Of a DNA stretch of 64,000 bases, positions 17,365 through 25,372 are shown piece after piece. Made by a program: the position numbers and the translations under genes. Within the stretch, counting starts at the first letter, position 1, and the number at the start of each line of letters is the position of its first letter. Location: assembly GCF_001682865.1 (NCBI RefSeq), contig NZ_MAQX01000011.1, positions 1,012,241 through 1,076,240 of the forward strand, given 5' to 3'. This DNA is from Bacillus sp. FJAT-26390. GTDB taxonomy: Bacteria > Bacillota > Bacilli > Paenibacillales > Paenibacillaceae. The notes below the pieces were generated by a model. The model had not been told where the DNA came from, ran no database searches, and saw nothing but the letters and a program-made list of their open reading frames with translations.

Positions 17365-18231
17365 ATGGCATACGTAAAACCTGCGGAAGTATTAGAAGCC
17401 ATGATTGACGCAGGAGAGGCCAAAGCGAAGCTAAACGCCTTTCAAATGGTTATTCGTGGTTTTTTAGGAGGCGCTATTTTAGCTTTTGCTACAACACTCG
17501 CCTTCACGGCTGTCAGCCAAACCTCTATCAATCTGGTAGGCGCCCTTATCTTTCCCGTAGGCTTCGTAATGATCGTTCTGCTTGGCCTCGAGCTTGTGAC
17601 CGGCAGCTTTGCATTGATCCCCTTATCGGTCATCAAGCGCAAAACGACGATTTCCCGTATGCTTGCAAGCTACGGCTGGGCGATTGTTGGCCATTTGCTC
17701 GGCTGTATGCTTTACGCGATTCTGTACGGCTTGACCGTAACGAAGATGGGAACGGATATGGGCAATCCGCTTGCTCAAATGCTTATTCAAATTAGCGAAG
17801 CCAAAACACTCGGTTATCAAAAAATGGGCTTTGACGGCATCATCCTCGTTACCATTAAGGCTGTGCTCTGCAACTGGATGGTAACGCTCGGAGTCGTACT
17901 TGCATTTACATCCAAATCTACCGCCGGCAAAATAGCAGCGATGTGGCTGCCGATCCTGACGTTCTTCGCTCAAGGCTTCGAGCATGCCGTCGTCAATATG
18001 TTCGTCATTCCGGCAGGCATGCTGCTTGGCGCCGATGTAACGATGGCGGACTGGTGGCTGTGGAACCAAATTCCGGTCCTTCTCGGCAACTTTGTCGGCG
18101 GCGCATTGTTTACTGGCGTGCTGCTCTACTTGTCTCATTCAAAATCCCCTCTCATTGAGGTTTCTTCGGAGCAAGCGAAATCGTTATTGGACATGAAGGC
18201 GGCAAAATCAGCCAAAAGGAGCAGCCTATGA
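17365..18231 (+). CDS. nirC: Formate/nitrite transporter (FNT family), probable nitrite channel
   Basis: 288 residues with six hydrophobic segments and family motifs such as GLELVTGSFALIP, LCNWMVTLGV and EHAVVNMF. FNT proteins form pentameric channels for formate, nitrite or related anions. The position between nirD and cobA makes nitrite the likely cargo, either uptake for assimilation or release to avoid toxicity. ATG at 17365 follows GGGGGAT, 13 bp after nirD. It overlaps cobA by four bases. FocA and NirC cannot be told apart from sequence alone here. Confidence 0.88.
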   Translation: MAYVKPAEVLEAMIDAGEAKAKLNAFQMVIRGFLGGAILAFATTLAFTAVSQTSINLVGALIFPVGFVMIVLLGLELVTGSFALIPLSVIKRKTTISRMLASYGWAIVGHLLGCMLYAILYGLTVTKMGTDMGNPLAQMLIQISEAKTLGYQKMGFDGIILVTIKAVLCNWMVTLGVVLAFTSKSTAGKIAAMWLPILTFFAQGFEHAVVNMFVIPAGMLLGADVTMADWWLWNQIPVLLGNFVGGALFTGVLLYLSHSKSPLIEVSSEQAKSLLDMKAAKSAKRSSL

Positions 18232-19004
18232 GAGAGAGCGCATCCGGCAAGGTCTTTATTGTTGGCGCAGGCCCTGGCGACCCCGAGCTTATTACGATCA
18301 AAGCGATGCGGCGCATTGAGCAAGCTGACGTTATCTTGTATGACCGTCTCATCAACAAGGAGCTGCTTGGCTACGCCAGCTCGCATGCAGAGCTTGTATA
18401 CTGCGGCAAAGCGCCTGGCTCGCATGCCATGTCGCAGCAGCTTATTAATGAAGCGCTCGTCCATTATGCCCGCCAAGGCAAAACCGTCGTCCGCCTAAAG
18501 GGCGGCGACCCGCTCGTCTTTGGCAGAGGCGCGGAAGAAGCGCTGGCCCTCGCCGCGCAAGGCATCTCGTACGAAATAGTGCCTGGCATCACCTCGGCAA
18601 TCGGCGCTGCTGCAGCTGCGGGCATCCCCGTTACCCATCGCGATTATGCCGCATCCTTTGCTTGTGTGACCGGCAGCCGCTGCCATGGCGATAAGATGGC
18701 CATCCGCTGGGATTTGCTCGCGCATAGCGTGGATACGTTAGCGATCTATATGGGCGTCAGCGAGCTTCCCGCAATTCGAGATGAGCTGCTAAAGCACGGC
18801 AAAGCCTCCTACACTCCCGTCGCGCTAATCGAACGCGGCACGACCCCGAGCCAGCGAACGATCATCGGTACGTTAGCCGATATTCATACGCTAGCCCTGT
18901 CCATGAAGCTAAGCAATCCAGCGCTTATTATTATCGGAGAAGTCGTTTCTGTGCGAGAGCAGCTCTTGCAAGCCGAACAGCATGCGGCTGCGCTAATCGG
19001 CTAA
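18228..19004 (+). CDS. cobA: Uroporphyrinogen-III C-methyltransferase
   Basis: 258 residues (nasF in Bacillus, also called sumT). It carries the tetrapyrrole methylase motifs VGAGPGDPELIT, LYDRLI, VRLKGGDPLVFGRG and EIVPGITSAIGA. It adds two methyl groups from S-adenosylmethionine to uroporphyrinogen III to give precorrin-2, the first step to the sirohaem of NirB. The start overlaps the nirC stop (ATGA). The later sirohaem steps (dehydrogenase and ferrochelatase) are not in the window. I see no terminator immediately after it. Confidence 0.93.
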   Translation: MRESASGKVFIVGAGPGDPELITIKAMRRIEQADVILYDRLINKELLGYASSHAELVYCGKAPGSHAMSQQLINEALVHYARQGKTVVRLKGGDPLVFGRGAEEALALAAQGISYEIVPGITSAIGAAAAAGIPVTHRDYAASFACVTGSRCHGDKMAIRWDLLAHSVDTLAIYMGVSELPAIRDELLKHGKASYTPVALIERGTTPSQRTIIGTLADIHTLALSMKLSNPALIIIGEVVSVREQLLQAEQHAAALIG

Positions 19005-19063
19005 AAAAACCGAGCGGCGGTCCCTCCATTTCCGAGCGACAGGCATTTACGCGCCATTTCACG

Positions 19064-19069
19064 TATAAT
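19064..19069 (+). promoter_or_regulatory. -10 element for the RNA methyltransferase gene
   Basis: A perfect TATAAT whose last two bases fall inside the first in-frame ATG (19068). Transcription would start near 19076, past that ATG, which supports initiation at the later ATG (19116). The -35 region is weak. Confidence 0.45.
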
Positions 19070-19115
19070 GAAGGTTTCAGTACGTTATGGCAAAGGATGC
19101 GACTACAATTTGGAA

Positions 19116-20063
19116 ATGAAGAAGCAAGCGCCGTTATTTATTTATACCTATGGCTATCGGTTAGAGGAGACAGAGCTTTGTCATTTAGAGATGCGGTCTT
19201 TTTTTGACAAACAAACGGATTCCGGCCTCTTGATGAGCGAAATTGCTGTTCATCCGGACCGCAGTCCCTTTATGAGAGAACGGCTTGAAACGATGTACCA
19301 AGGGGAACGCCTTGAGGATATATTGGAGCAAGTGAAGCAAATCGAATTAGGCGATTCGACGTTTAAAGTTATTTTTATTAAAATGAGTGATTTGGCGCCG
19401 GAGGATAAGATCGATTTCGACGACAAGCGTGTCATCGAACGCGAAATCGGCGTTTATATTGAAGGTGAGGCTGATGTGCACAATCCCGATTACACATTCG
19501 GCATTTTGAACTGGGGCGGACGCTGGTATTTCGGGAACTACATCAAGAGCAAAGCCGTTTGGCTTACGCAAATGACGAAGCCGCGCAGCTACTCGATAGC
19601 ACTGAGCACGCGGGTAGCCCGTGCGGTAGCAAATATCGCTGTCCCGATTCCAAGCGGCAAGACCGCGATCGACCCCTGCTGCGGCATTGGCACGGTGCTC
19701 GTTGAAGCCCTATCGATGGGCATCGACATCGTCGGCCGCGACATCAATCCTTTTGTTATTCGCGGTACGCTGGAAAACTTAGCGCATTTTAATTTTAAAA
19801 CGGATGTAGTATGCGGCGATATTGCCGATATTACCAGCCACTATGACGCAGCGATCTTAGATATGCCTTACAACCATTTCTCTCGCACGACGCCAGAGGA
19901 TCAGCTTTCCCTACTAAGGAATGCTCGCCGCATCGCAGCCAAAGCCGTTATCATAACGGCAGATCCGATGGACGAGCTGATTGAAAGCGCAGGCTTCGCT
20001 ATCCTAGATCGCTGCACGACCAGAAAGGGCAGCTTTATTAGACAAATTATCGTTTGCGCATAA
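19116..20063 (+). CDS. TRM11/UPF0020-type RNA methyltransferase
   Basis: 315 residues from ATG at 19116. The N-terminus from here (MKKQAPLFIYTYGYRLEETE) matches how the family begins. The C-terminal half is a Rossmann methyltransferase: DPCCGIGTVLVEAL binds S-adenosylmethionine, and DMPYNHFSR is the catalytic motif IV of N2-guanine RNA methylases (usually DPPY). The N-terminal half probably binds RNA, as THUMP domains do, though I see only weak signs of one. A longer frame opens at ATG 19068, but that codon overlaps a TATAAT and has no ribosome site. The target is probably a tRNA guanine. The gene appears independent of the nitrite operon. Confidence 0.8.
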   Translation: MKKQAPLFIYTYGYRLEETELCHLEMRSFFDKQTDSGLLMSEIAVHPDRSPFMRERLETMYQGERLEDILEQVKQIELGDSTFKVIFIKMSDLAPEDKIDFDDKRVIEREIGVYIEGEADVHNPDYTFGILNWGGRWYFGNYIKSKAVWLTQMTKPRSYSIALSTRVARAVANIAVPIPSGKTAIDPCCGIGTVLVEALSMGIDIVGRDINPFVIRGTLENLAHFNFKTDVVCGDIADITSHYDAAILDMPYNHFSRTTPEDQLSLLRNARRIAAKAVIITADPMDELIESAGFAILDRCTTRKGSFIRQIIVCA

Positions 20064-20065
20064 GC

Positions 20066-20089
20066 GGGTTCAGCCTTTTAGTTGAACCC
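20066..20089. terminator. Shared hairpin between convergent genes
   Basis: GGGTTCA (20066-20072) pairs with TGAACCC (20083-20089). It sits across the last codons of the esterase gene and just after the methyltransferase stop. T-runs are poor on both sides, so termination would be weak. Confidence 0.4.
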
Positions 20090-20890
20090 ATTTAACGCAA
20101 GCCAGGAAGCACATGCAGCCGTCCAGCCATTCGTATGCTCCTCGCTCTCGGCTAGTCCCAGCCCATGGTGCCCCTTCTCATATACGTGGAGGTCAAAGCT
20201 CACTTTATGCTTGCTGAGCGCAGCGGCGAACATCAGGCTATTCTCGACGGGAACGGCTGCATCATCCGACGTATGCCATAAAAAAGTCGGCGGCGTATCT
20301 TCGGTTACATTTAGCTCGCTGCTAAGCCGCTCCCCTTGCAATACTCCCGGTTCCTTGCCTAACAAGTTATCTCTTGAGCCTTTATGCGTGAAAGGATCAG
20401 TCAGCGTTATAACGGGATAGCATAGTACAAGAAGATCAGGACGGCATGACATCCGTTCAATAACATCCTCCGCGCTCCCATTTCCTTTGTCATAGCTTGT
20501 CCCCGCATTGGACGCCAAATGTCCGCCAGCCGAGAAACCAAGCACGCCGACCTTTTTCGGATTAATGCGGAAGGAATCCGCTTTGAATCGAACCATGCGA
20601 ATCGCCCTTTGTACATCCAGCAGCGCGCAAGGGTATTGATAGGGAGCCACCCTGTATCGCAGTACGAAGGCAGATATACCAAGTCCGTTCAACCACTGCG
20701 CGATAGGCTCCCCTTCATGACTCGCCCTTGCCCCATAACCGCCCCCAGGACAAATGATAATGGCGGGAGCGTTATCTCCCTCTACAAGATAAGGCGTAAT
20801 GGCAGGGCAATCCTCATCCGCATTTCCAACTGCATACGGCGCTCCGTGCATCCATAATAATTGCTCCGTCATCTGCATAATCCCACTCAT
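20078..20890 (-). CDS. Alpha/beta hydrolase, acetylxylan-esterase/feruloyl-esterase-like
   Basis: 270 residues. It has CPGGGYGARASHEGEP (oxyanion loop), the nucleophile elbow GFSAGGH (Ser near 120), Asp in TSDDAAVP and His in GHHGLG: a full catalytic triad with no signal peptide. Proteins of this kind (BD-FAE or AXE-like) remove acetyl or feruloyl groups from plant-derived oligosaccharides inside the cell, or act as general carboxylesterases. ATG at 20890 has no good ribosome site. The in-frame ATG at 20878, after GAGTGGG, may be the real start. The gene stands alone and converges with the methyltransferase. Confidence 0.75.
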   Translation of the reverse strand: MSGIMQMTEQLLWMHGAPYAVGNADEDCPAITPYLVEGDNAPAIIICPGGGYGARASHEGEPIAQWLNGLGISAFVLRYRVAPYQYPCALLDVQRAIRMVRFKADSFRINPKKVGVLGFSAGGHLASNAGTSYDKGNGSAEDVIERMSCRPDLLVLCYPVITLTDPFTHKGSRDNLLGKEPGVLQGERLSSELNVTEDTPPTFLWHTSDDAAVPVENSLMFAAALSKHKVSFDLHVYEKGHHGLGLAESEEHTNGWTAACASWLALNGFN

Positions 20891-20950
20891 ATCGCTGCAT
20901 ATAAAATGTCATCTTTCACCATTATATAACTAACGATTTGGCAAGCAAAC

Positions 20951-20996
20951 TAAAAAAAGGGCTAGGCGTTTGACCGCTTAAACCCCATCCAGCCTA
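20951..20996 (-). terminator. Terminator after yuiD
   Basis: On the minus strand GGCT and GGGGTTT pair with AAACGCC and AGCC (one mismatch and an internal loop), followed by CTTTTTTT. It lies 16 bp after the stop at 21012. Confidence 0.6.
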
Positions 20997-21011
20997 TTGT
21001 CCAGCGCTTCT

Positions 21012-21476
21012 TTATCTTCTAGGTGCGGTTAAAGCTCCAACAAGCCCTAACAAAACACCAAGCAGCGAGCCTGCGGCAACCTCCTGCGGCTCATGCCCTA
21101 AGCTTTCTTTAAGCCGTTCGCGCCGTCGCGTATGATAAATGCCGGGATGCTTGCCCGCAAGCTTCTCTACATCCACATCCAAATCATTTACCTGCATGGC
21201 TATTTGACCTGCATGCCTGCGAATATTCATCGCGTCATACATTACGATAATGCCGAACAAAGCCGATATCGCAAATTCAGGCGTCTTTATTCCGTATTTC
21301 GTTGCTGTGTATGCTGCCAGCGCCGATACCCCGCTCGAATGCGAGCTGGGCATGCCGCCTGACCCAAACATTTGTCGTATTTCCCATCTGCCCGTTTTTG
21401 CATAATGCAATGGCAGCTTCAGCAGCTGCGCTGCACCTACCGCAGCAATCGCTGTTATAAGTCCTCTATTGGCCAC
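21012..21476 (-). CDS. yuiD: YuiD-like divergent PAP2-family membrane protein
   Basis: 154 residues with about four membrane segments and the family signature GSGGMPSSHSSGVSALAA, then YDAMNIRRHAGQ. The PSSH and RRHAG elements recall the phosphatase motifs of PAP2 enzymes. YuiD (DUF212) is widespread in Bacillota and its biochemical function is not established. The start follows GGAGGTTGAATTTCTGTG on the minus strand. Single gene with its own terminator. Confidence 0.85.
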   Translation of the reverse strand: MANRGLITAIAAVGAAQLLKLPLHYAKTGRWEIRQMFGSGGMPSSHSSGVSALAAYTATKYGIKTPEFAISALFGIIVMYDAMNIRRHAGQIAMQVNDLDVDVEKLAGKHPGIYHTRRRERLKESLGHEPQEVAAGSLLGVLLGLVGALTAPRR

Positions 21477-21577
21477 AGAAATTCAACCTCCAGTCATTAC
21501 TCTCCTCCTCTATTTTGCCCTGCAGATGCAAATTCATGAGTCCTTGGATCGCAGCGCAGGAAAACAAGCCGAATAGC

Positions 21578-21649
21578 AAGTTAAGGATAACTTATATTTT
21601 AGAATGGGACATATGTCCTTTTCACATTCGCTATCTGTTTCTAAAATAA
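21578..21649. promoter_or_regulatory. Cluster of inverted repeats upstream of the Crp-family gene
   Basis: Three dyads sit within 75 bp. AAGTTA-AGGA-TAACTT spans 21578-21593. The perfect palindrome GGACATATGTCC spans 21607-21618. An outer pair ATTTTAGAA / TTCTAAAAT flanks the palindrome. A TATAAT follows at about 21658-21663, before the start at 21706. These are candidate operators, perhaps for autoregulation. None is a clear TGTGA-N6-TCACA site. Confidence 0.4.
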
Positions 21650-21705
21650 AAAATAAGTATAATAACTGGCAGTCGCGTTACTGCTCAACAGTCGACGGAG
21701 GGACC

Positions 21706-22404
21706 ATGAAAGCGATTCATAACGAAGAGCGCCTTGCCCGATATGCAGCCGAAAATCAGCTTAATGCCATTTTTGACGCGGCAACCATAGGGATGATGAA
21801 TATTGTGGCTTACGAGAATGGAGAAGCGATCTGCTCGCCCGGTGATCAGCTTGATCATTTATTCCTCTTGGTAAAAGGAAAAATCAAAGTGTACACGACG
21901 CTTCCCAATGGAAAATCCGTGCTGCTCCGCTTCAATGAGCCGCTTGCGATCATTGGGGATATGGAGCTTATGACGGGCTTTCCAGTTCGCTGCATGGTTG
22001 AATCCGTAGGCGAAACCCATTTTATCGCGATAAAAAAAGAAGCGCTGCGCGAAACCGCCTTTCAAGATCCGCGTTTCCTTACGTTCATCATTAAGCAAAT
22101 CAGCAACAAATTGCATACGGTTTCGTATGTATCCAGCCTCAATCTGCTTTATCCGGTAGAAAATCGCCTGGCAAGCTACTTGATTTCGATTATGTCAGAG
22201 GACCCCCTTTCCCCTTCGCTTGTAGAGATGAGGACGGATTTGCTGACGGACGTTGCCGAGCTGCTTGGTACCAGCTACCGCCATCTGAACCGTGTCATTA
22301 CACAGCTTGCTGCTGCCGGCATCATTGAACGAAAGCGCGGCGCCATCTTTATTCGCAACGAGACTCGACTTAAAGAGCTTGCCAGCGGCAATCTTTACCG
22401 TTAA
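21706..22404 (+). CDS. Crp/Fnr-family transcription regulator (YeiL-like)
   Basis: 232 residues from ATG at 21706, six bases after GGAGGG. A longer frame opens at 21604 without a ribosome site. An N-terminal cyclic-nucleotide-binding-type beta roll (EAICSPGDQLDHLFLLVKG, GDMELMTGFPV) leads into a dimer helix and a C-terminal HTH_Crp (ELLGTSYRHLNRVITQLAAAG). The cysteine spacing of Fnr [4Fe-4S] sensors is absent, so it is not an oxygen sensor of that type. The layout is closest to E. coli YeiL. It sits 27 bp upstream of a small drug/metabolite transporter that it may regulate. The effector is unknown. Confidence 0.8.
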   Translation: MKAIHNEERLARYAAENQLNAIFDAATIGMMNIVAYENGEAICSPGDQLDHLFLLVKGKIKVYTTLPNGKSVLLRFNEPLAIIGDMELMTGFPVRCMVESVGETHFIAIKKEALRETAFQDPRFLTFIIKQISNKLHTVSYVSSLNLLYPVENRLASYLISIMSEDPLSPSLVEMRTDLLTDVAELLGTSYRHLNRVITQLAAAGIIERKRGAIFIRNETRLKELASGNLYR

Positions 22405-22431
22405 TGGATGATCCACTTGGAGGGAAGAGCT

Positions 22432-22860
22432 ATGATAGGCATTATTTATTCGCTGCTTGCCGGCGTTCTGGTCAGCATACAAGGCATTTTTAACACTAGG
22501 CTCAGCGACAAAGCCGGCTTCTGGTTTACGAACACTTGGGTGCATGGAACCGGCTTTTTGCTGTCGCTTATCGTTTTGCTTATGGTGAAGGACGGCGGCT
22601 TATCCAAGTTGTACACCGTAAACAAGCTGTACTGGCTCGGAGGCGCGTTCGGCGTTATGATCGTGTTCACCGTCATGAAAGGCATCTCAACGCTTGGTCC
22701 CGCTTATTCAGTGGCGCTGCTGCTTATTACACAGCTGCTTGTCGCTTTGATCATCGACAGCCTCGGGCTGTTCGGCGTTGATAAAGTGCCTTTATCCGCC
22801 AACAAGCTGATCGGCATTGGCATCATGATTACCGGCGTTGTCGTGTTCAAGCTCAAATAA
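22432..22860 (+). CDS. YdcZ-type (DUF606) small DMT transporter
   Basis: 142 residues from ATG at 22432, which follows GGAGGG; an upstream in-frame ATG at 22408 lacks a site. Four to five hydrophobic segments with the YdcZ-family pattern (LLAGVLVSIQGIFNTRLS, GAFGVMIVF, GPAYSVALLLITQLLVALIID). Such half-size DMT proteins pair up to form a transporter. The cargo is unknown. Probably cotranscribed with the Crp-family regulator. This organisation (regulator plus small exporter) suggests efflux of a metabolite sensed by the regulator, which is inference. Confidence 0.75.
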   Translation: MIGIIYSLLAGVLVSIQGIFNTRLSDKAGFWFTNTWVHGTGFLLSLIVLLMVKDGGLSKLYTVNKLYWLGGAFGVMIVFTVMKGISTLGPAYSVALLLITQLLVALIIDSLGLFGVDKVPLSANKLIGIGIMITGVVVFKLK

Positions 22861-22871
22861 AGCCAAGTCGG

Positions 22872-23711
22872 TTATTTCATATAAATAAACCGCTCGCCGG
22901 GAGCGAACATATGGAACTTCTTAGCCGGATAATGACGGTGAATATAATCAACGAAATAAGCAGGGTTCTCATCGTTGATCGAAAACATGCCAAAATGCAT
23001 CGGAATGACCATATCCGCATCGATTTGCACCGCGATCTCTACCGCTTCCCGGTAATTGCAGTTGCCAACGATCCCCTGCTCATTGCGGCTGAAATCACGT
23101 CCGTTAATGGGCAGTAACGCAATGTCGATCTTCCTGCTTTTCAGCCATGTCACAAGCTCAGGAAATCCGATCGTATCGCCGGCATGATAGAGATGAATGG
23201 ATTCGAAATAAGCTACGTAACCCAGAAACTTATGCTCGCCCGCCTCGTCCTGTTCAAACTGCTCATGCTTGGCTGCAAAAGCTTCAAGGCGAATTCCTCC
23301 ATCCAGCTCAAGCGACTGTTCGTGGGATATTCCAATCAACTGTTCATCGCGCAAGCCCCATTCCTTCATTAAAGACAGATGAGCCTTCGGCACAATGAAG
23401 CGGGTTTTGGCAGATTGCCCGATCGCCTGCAAGGTCAGCTTGTCCATATGATCGCCATGATGATGCGAGCAGACAACATAATCGACATCCAAGCATTGCG
23501 ATGGCTGAAGCGGCGATTCAAACGTGCGAATCCACTGTCCGCTCGGGTCTGATTCCCCATTGGTCAAATAGGGATCGAATAGCACCGTTTTATTGTTCCA
23601 TTTGACTAGAAACCCCTCTTGCCCCAAAGCCCATAGCGCCAATGACTGCTCAGGCAGCACGGTGCTGGCAATTTGTTTCTCTAATGCAATTCCGCTGTTA
23701 TATACGCTCAC
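22872..23711 (-). CDS. UlaG-like metallo-beta-lactamase-fold hydrolase
   Basis: 279 residues with the metal motif SHHHGDHMDK (HxHxDH), a later His in AKHEQF, Asp in HAGDTIGF, and His in IPMHFG. This is the complete two-metal set of the lactamase_B_2 family, which contains L-ascorbate-6-phosphate lactonase (UlaG) and RNA-related hydrolases. No ula genes are near, so the substrate is open. It lies six bp downstream of fetB on the same strand and may be read through from the iron-export operon, although it converges with the transporter at 22860. Confidence 0.75.
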   Translation of the reverse strand: MSVYNSGIALEKQIASTVLPEQSLALWALGQEGFLVKWNNKTVLFDPYLTNGESDPSGQWIRTFESPLQPSQCLDVDYVVCSHHHGDHMDKLTLQAIGQSAKTRFIVPKAHLSLMKEWGLRDEQLIGISHEQSLELDGGIRLEAFAAKHEQFEQDEAGEHKFLGYVAYFESIHLYHAGDTIGFPELVTWLKSRKIDIALLPINGRDFSRNEQGIVGNCNYREAVEIAVQIDADMVIPMHFGMFSINDENPAYFVDYIHRHYPAKKFHMFAPGERFIYMK

Positions 23712-23717
23712 GTGTCA

Positions 23718-24479
23718 TCATCCTTTTTGCTCTATATTTTGAATGCGCAGATCTTTCGTAAACCATTGGCGGTAGCTTAATAGGCTCAAAATAATGCTCG
23801 TCACGGCTGCCGAGCTCGCGAATGCGAATACGATTAAAATTTGGTAACGCACCGCTTCGATTGGGTTCGCGCCAGCGATAATCATCCCCGTCATCATGCC
23901 CGGAAGCTGCACGAGCCCCACCGTCTTCATGCCGTCGATCGTCGGAATCATGCTCGATTTCACCGAGCGCTTCATGACATCCTGAATCGCTTGCCTAGCC
24001 GTAGCCCCAAGCGACAGCATCGTCTCGATCTCGCCTCGCGAGGCGCCGACCTCTCTTCTCATTTGATTCAGAAGGAGTCCCGATACGACCATCGCGTTCC
24101 CAATCGTCATGCCGCTAATCGGGATGATATATTGGGGCGTTGCCTCAATGATTCGGAAGCCTAGCAGCAGCCCCATCATAAGCAGCTCCGTGGAGGTGAT
24201 GGCGATGGCGATTTTCCAAATGATGCCCCGCAGCCCTTCGCCCCGTTTCCCCGCATTATACGAAGCGACTATAATCATCAGCAATAGAATCAACGTTATA
24301 AAGAGCGGGTTGCTCGTATTAAAAATAAACTGCAGCACATAACCAACGAGCAGCAGCTGCAAGGCAGAGCGAATCGTGCCCACCGCGATATCCCGCTCAA
24401 GCCCAAGCTTTTGCCATACGGATACAAGCATCGTAATCATCACGAAGAGCAGTGTAAAGCTTAACGCTAAGATGGACAT
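23718..24479 (-). CDS. fetB: FetB/YbbM-type ABC permease (iron export)
   Basis: 253 residues from ATG at 24479, which follows AAAGGAG and overlaps the end of fetA by 13 bp. A longer in-frame opening upstream lies inside fetA and is not needed. UPF0014 family: six to seven membrane segments with GTIRSALQLLLVGYVL near the start, ISGMTIGNAMV, and LPGMMTGMIIAGANPIEAVRYQ. In E. coli FetAB exports iron and protects against oxidative stress. Here it sits directly downstream of a siderophore-uptake operon, fitting a role in iron balance. Confidence 0.85.
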   Translation of the reverse strand: MSILALSFTLLFVMITMLVSVWQKLGLERDIAVGTIRSALQLLLVGYVLQFIFNTSNPLFITLILLLMIIVASYNAGKRGEGLRGIIWKIAIAITSTELLMMGLLLGFRIIEATPQYIIPISGMTIGNAMVVSGLLLNQMRREVGASRGEIETMLSLGATARQAIQDVMKRSVKSSMIPTIDGMKTVGLVQLPGMMTGMIIAGANPIEAVRYQILIVFAFASSAAVTSIILSLLSYRQWFTKDLRIQNIEQKG

Positions 24480-25219
24480 GGCTGCTCCTTTTGCAAGGGG
24501 GACTGGATGTAGCTTCGGGCGAGCTCGGTCGATGGATTCTCGAAAAAAGCTGCGGTTTCGCTGTTTTCCAGCAGCGTCCCCTCGCCCATGAACCATACCG
24601 TCTTGCTCATTTGCCTTGCCTGTTCAAAATCATGGGTGACCATAATGATCGTTGTCCCTTCCTGATGGCACCACTCCTGCAGCACCTGCTCTACCTTTTC
24701 CTTGCTGCCCCTATCCAGCGAAGCTGTAATTTCATCGAGCAGCAGCACTGACGGATGCAGCAGCAAAGAGCGGAGCAGCGATACCCGCTGCTTCTCCCCG
24801 CCAGACAGACGGTCCGCATTTTTGCTAAGCTCCAAGTGCTCTAGTCCTAGCCGCGGCAGCAGATGCTGAACTAACTTATCCTCATACGGAATGCGGTGCA
24901 GTTGGCTGACCGTCCTCAAATTTTGTTCGATGCTCCCTTGGAGCATCACGGATTGCTGCGCGACATAACACACCTTCATCCGCCACTGCCTTGGGTCCAT
25001 CTCGCGCTGTGAAACGTTATGTAAAAGGATTTTCCCTTCATCCACCTTATCCAATGAGGCAATCATACGGAGCAGCGTACTTTTCCCTTGGCCGGACACG
25101 CCAAGCAAAGCAACGATAGATGGCTCTATGATTTGTGCCGACACCCTCGAGAATAATGGAACGCCCTCTGCGTCATGGCGATTTTTGTTCACATCCTGCA
25201 GCTCTAAAACCGGATTCAC
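24467..25219 (-). CDS. fetA: FetA/YbbL-type ABC ATPase (iron export)
   Basis: 250 residues. The start is GTG at 25219, seven bases after GGGAGGG. It has Walker A GVSGQGKST, signature LSGGEKQR, Walker B VLLLDEITASLD and a switch His in MVTHDFEQ. The divergent Ala-Ser loop and the pairing with a UPF0014 permease identify FetA. It energises FetB. A TATAAT overlaps a TAGCTG-N5-CAGCTA inverted repeat 30-50 bp upstream, so transcription may be operator-controlled. Confidence 0.85.
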   Translation of the reverse strand: MNPVLELQDVNKNRHDAEGVPLFSRVSAQIIEPSIVALLGVSGQGKSTLLRMIASLDKVDEGKILLHNVSQREMDPRQWRMKVCYVAQQSVMLQGSIEQNLRTVSQLHRIPYEDKLVQHLLPRLGLEHLELSKNADRLSGGEKQRVSLLRSLLLHPSVLLLDEITASLDRGSKEKVEQVLQEWCHQEGTTIIMVTHDFEQARQMSKTVWFMGEGTLLENSETAAFFENPSTELARSYIQSPLQKEQPCPS

Positions 25220-25247
25220 GGATTGCCCTCCCTTCTGCTTTCCTTAC

Positions 25248-25268
25248 ATTATAGCTGTATTGCAGCTA
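25248..25268 (-). promoter_or_regulatory. fetAB -10 element with overlapping inverted repeat
   Basis: On the minus strand TATAAT (25248-25253) overlaps a perfect dyad TAGCTG-CAATA-CAGCTA (25252-25268). A regulator bound here would block the promoter. It does not resemble a Fur box, so a different sensor is implied. Confidence 0.45.
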
Positions 25269-25296
25269 ATCGAAAAAGAGTATAACGAAATAGGCC

Positions 25297-25336
25297 AAAA
25301 AAGCCGAAGACCCGCTGCCGCTGTTGCGGAAGCAGG
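25297..25336 (-). terminator. Weak terminator after the siderophore operon
   Basis: On the minus strand CCTGCTTCCGC pairs with GCGGCAGCGG around AACA. Six Ts come eight bases later, which is further than usual. It lies in the 153-bp gap between the binding-protein gene and fetA. Confidence 0.3.
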
Positions 25337-25372
25337 CCATCAGCCTTTACTGTGATACTATGCTTATTGCTG

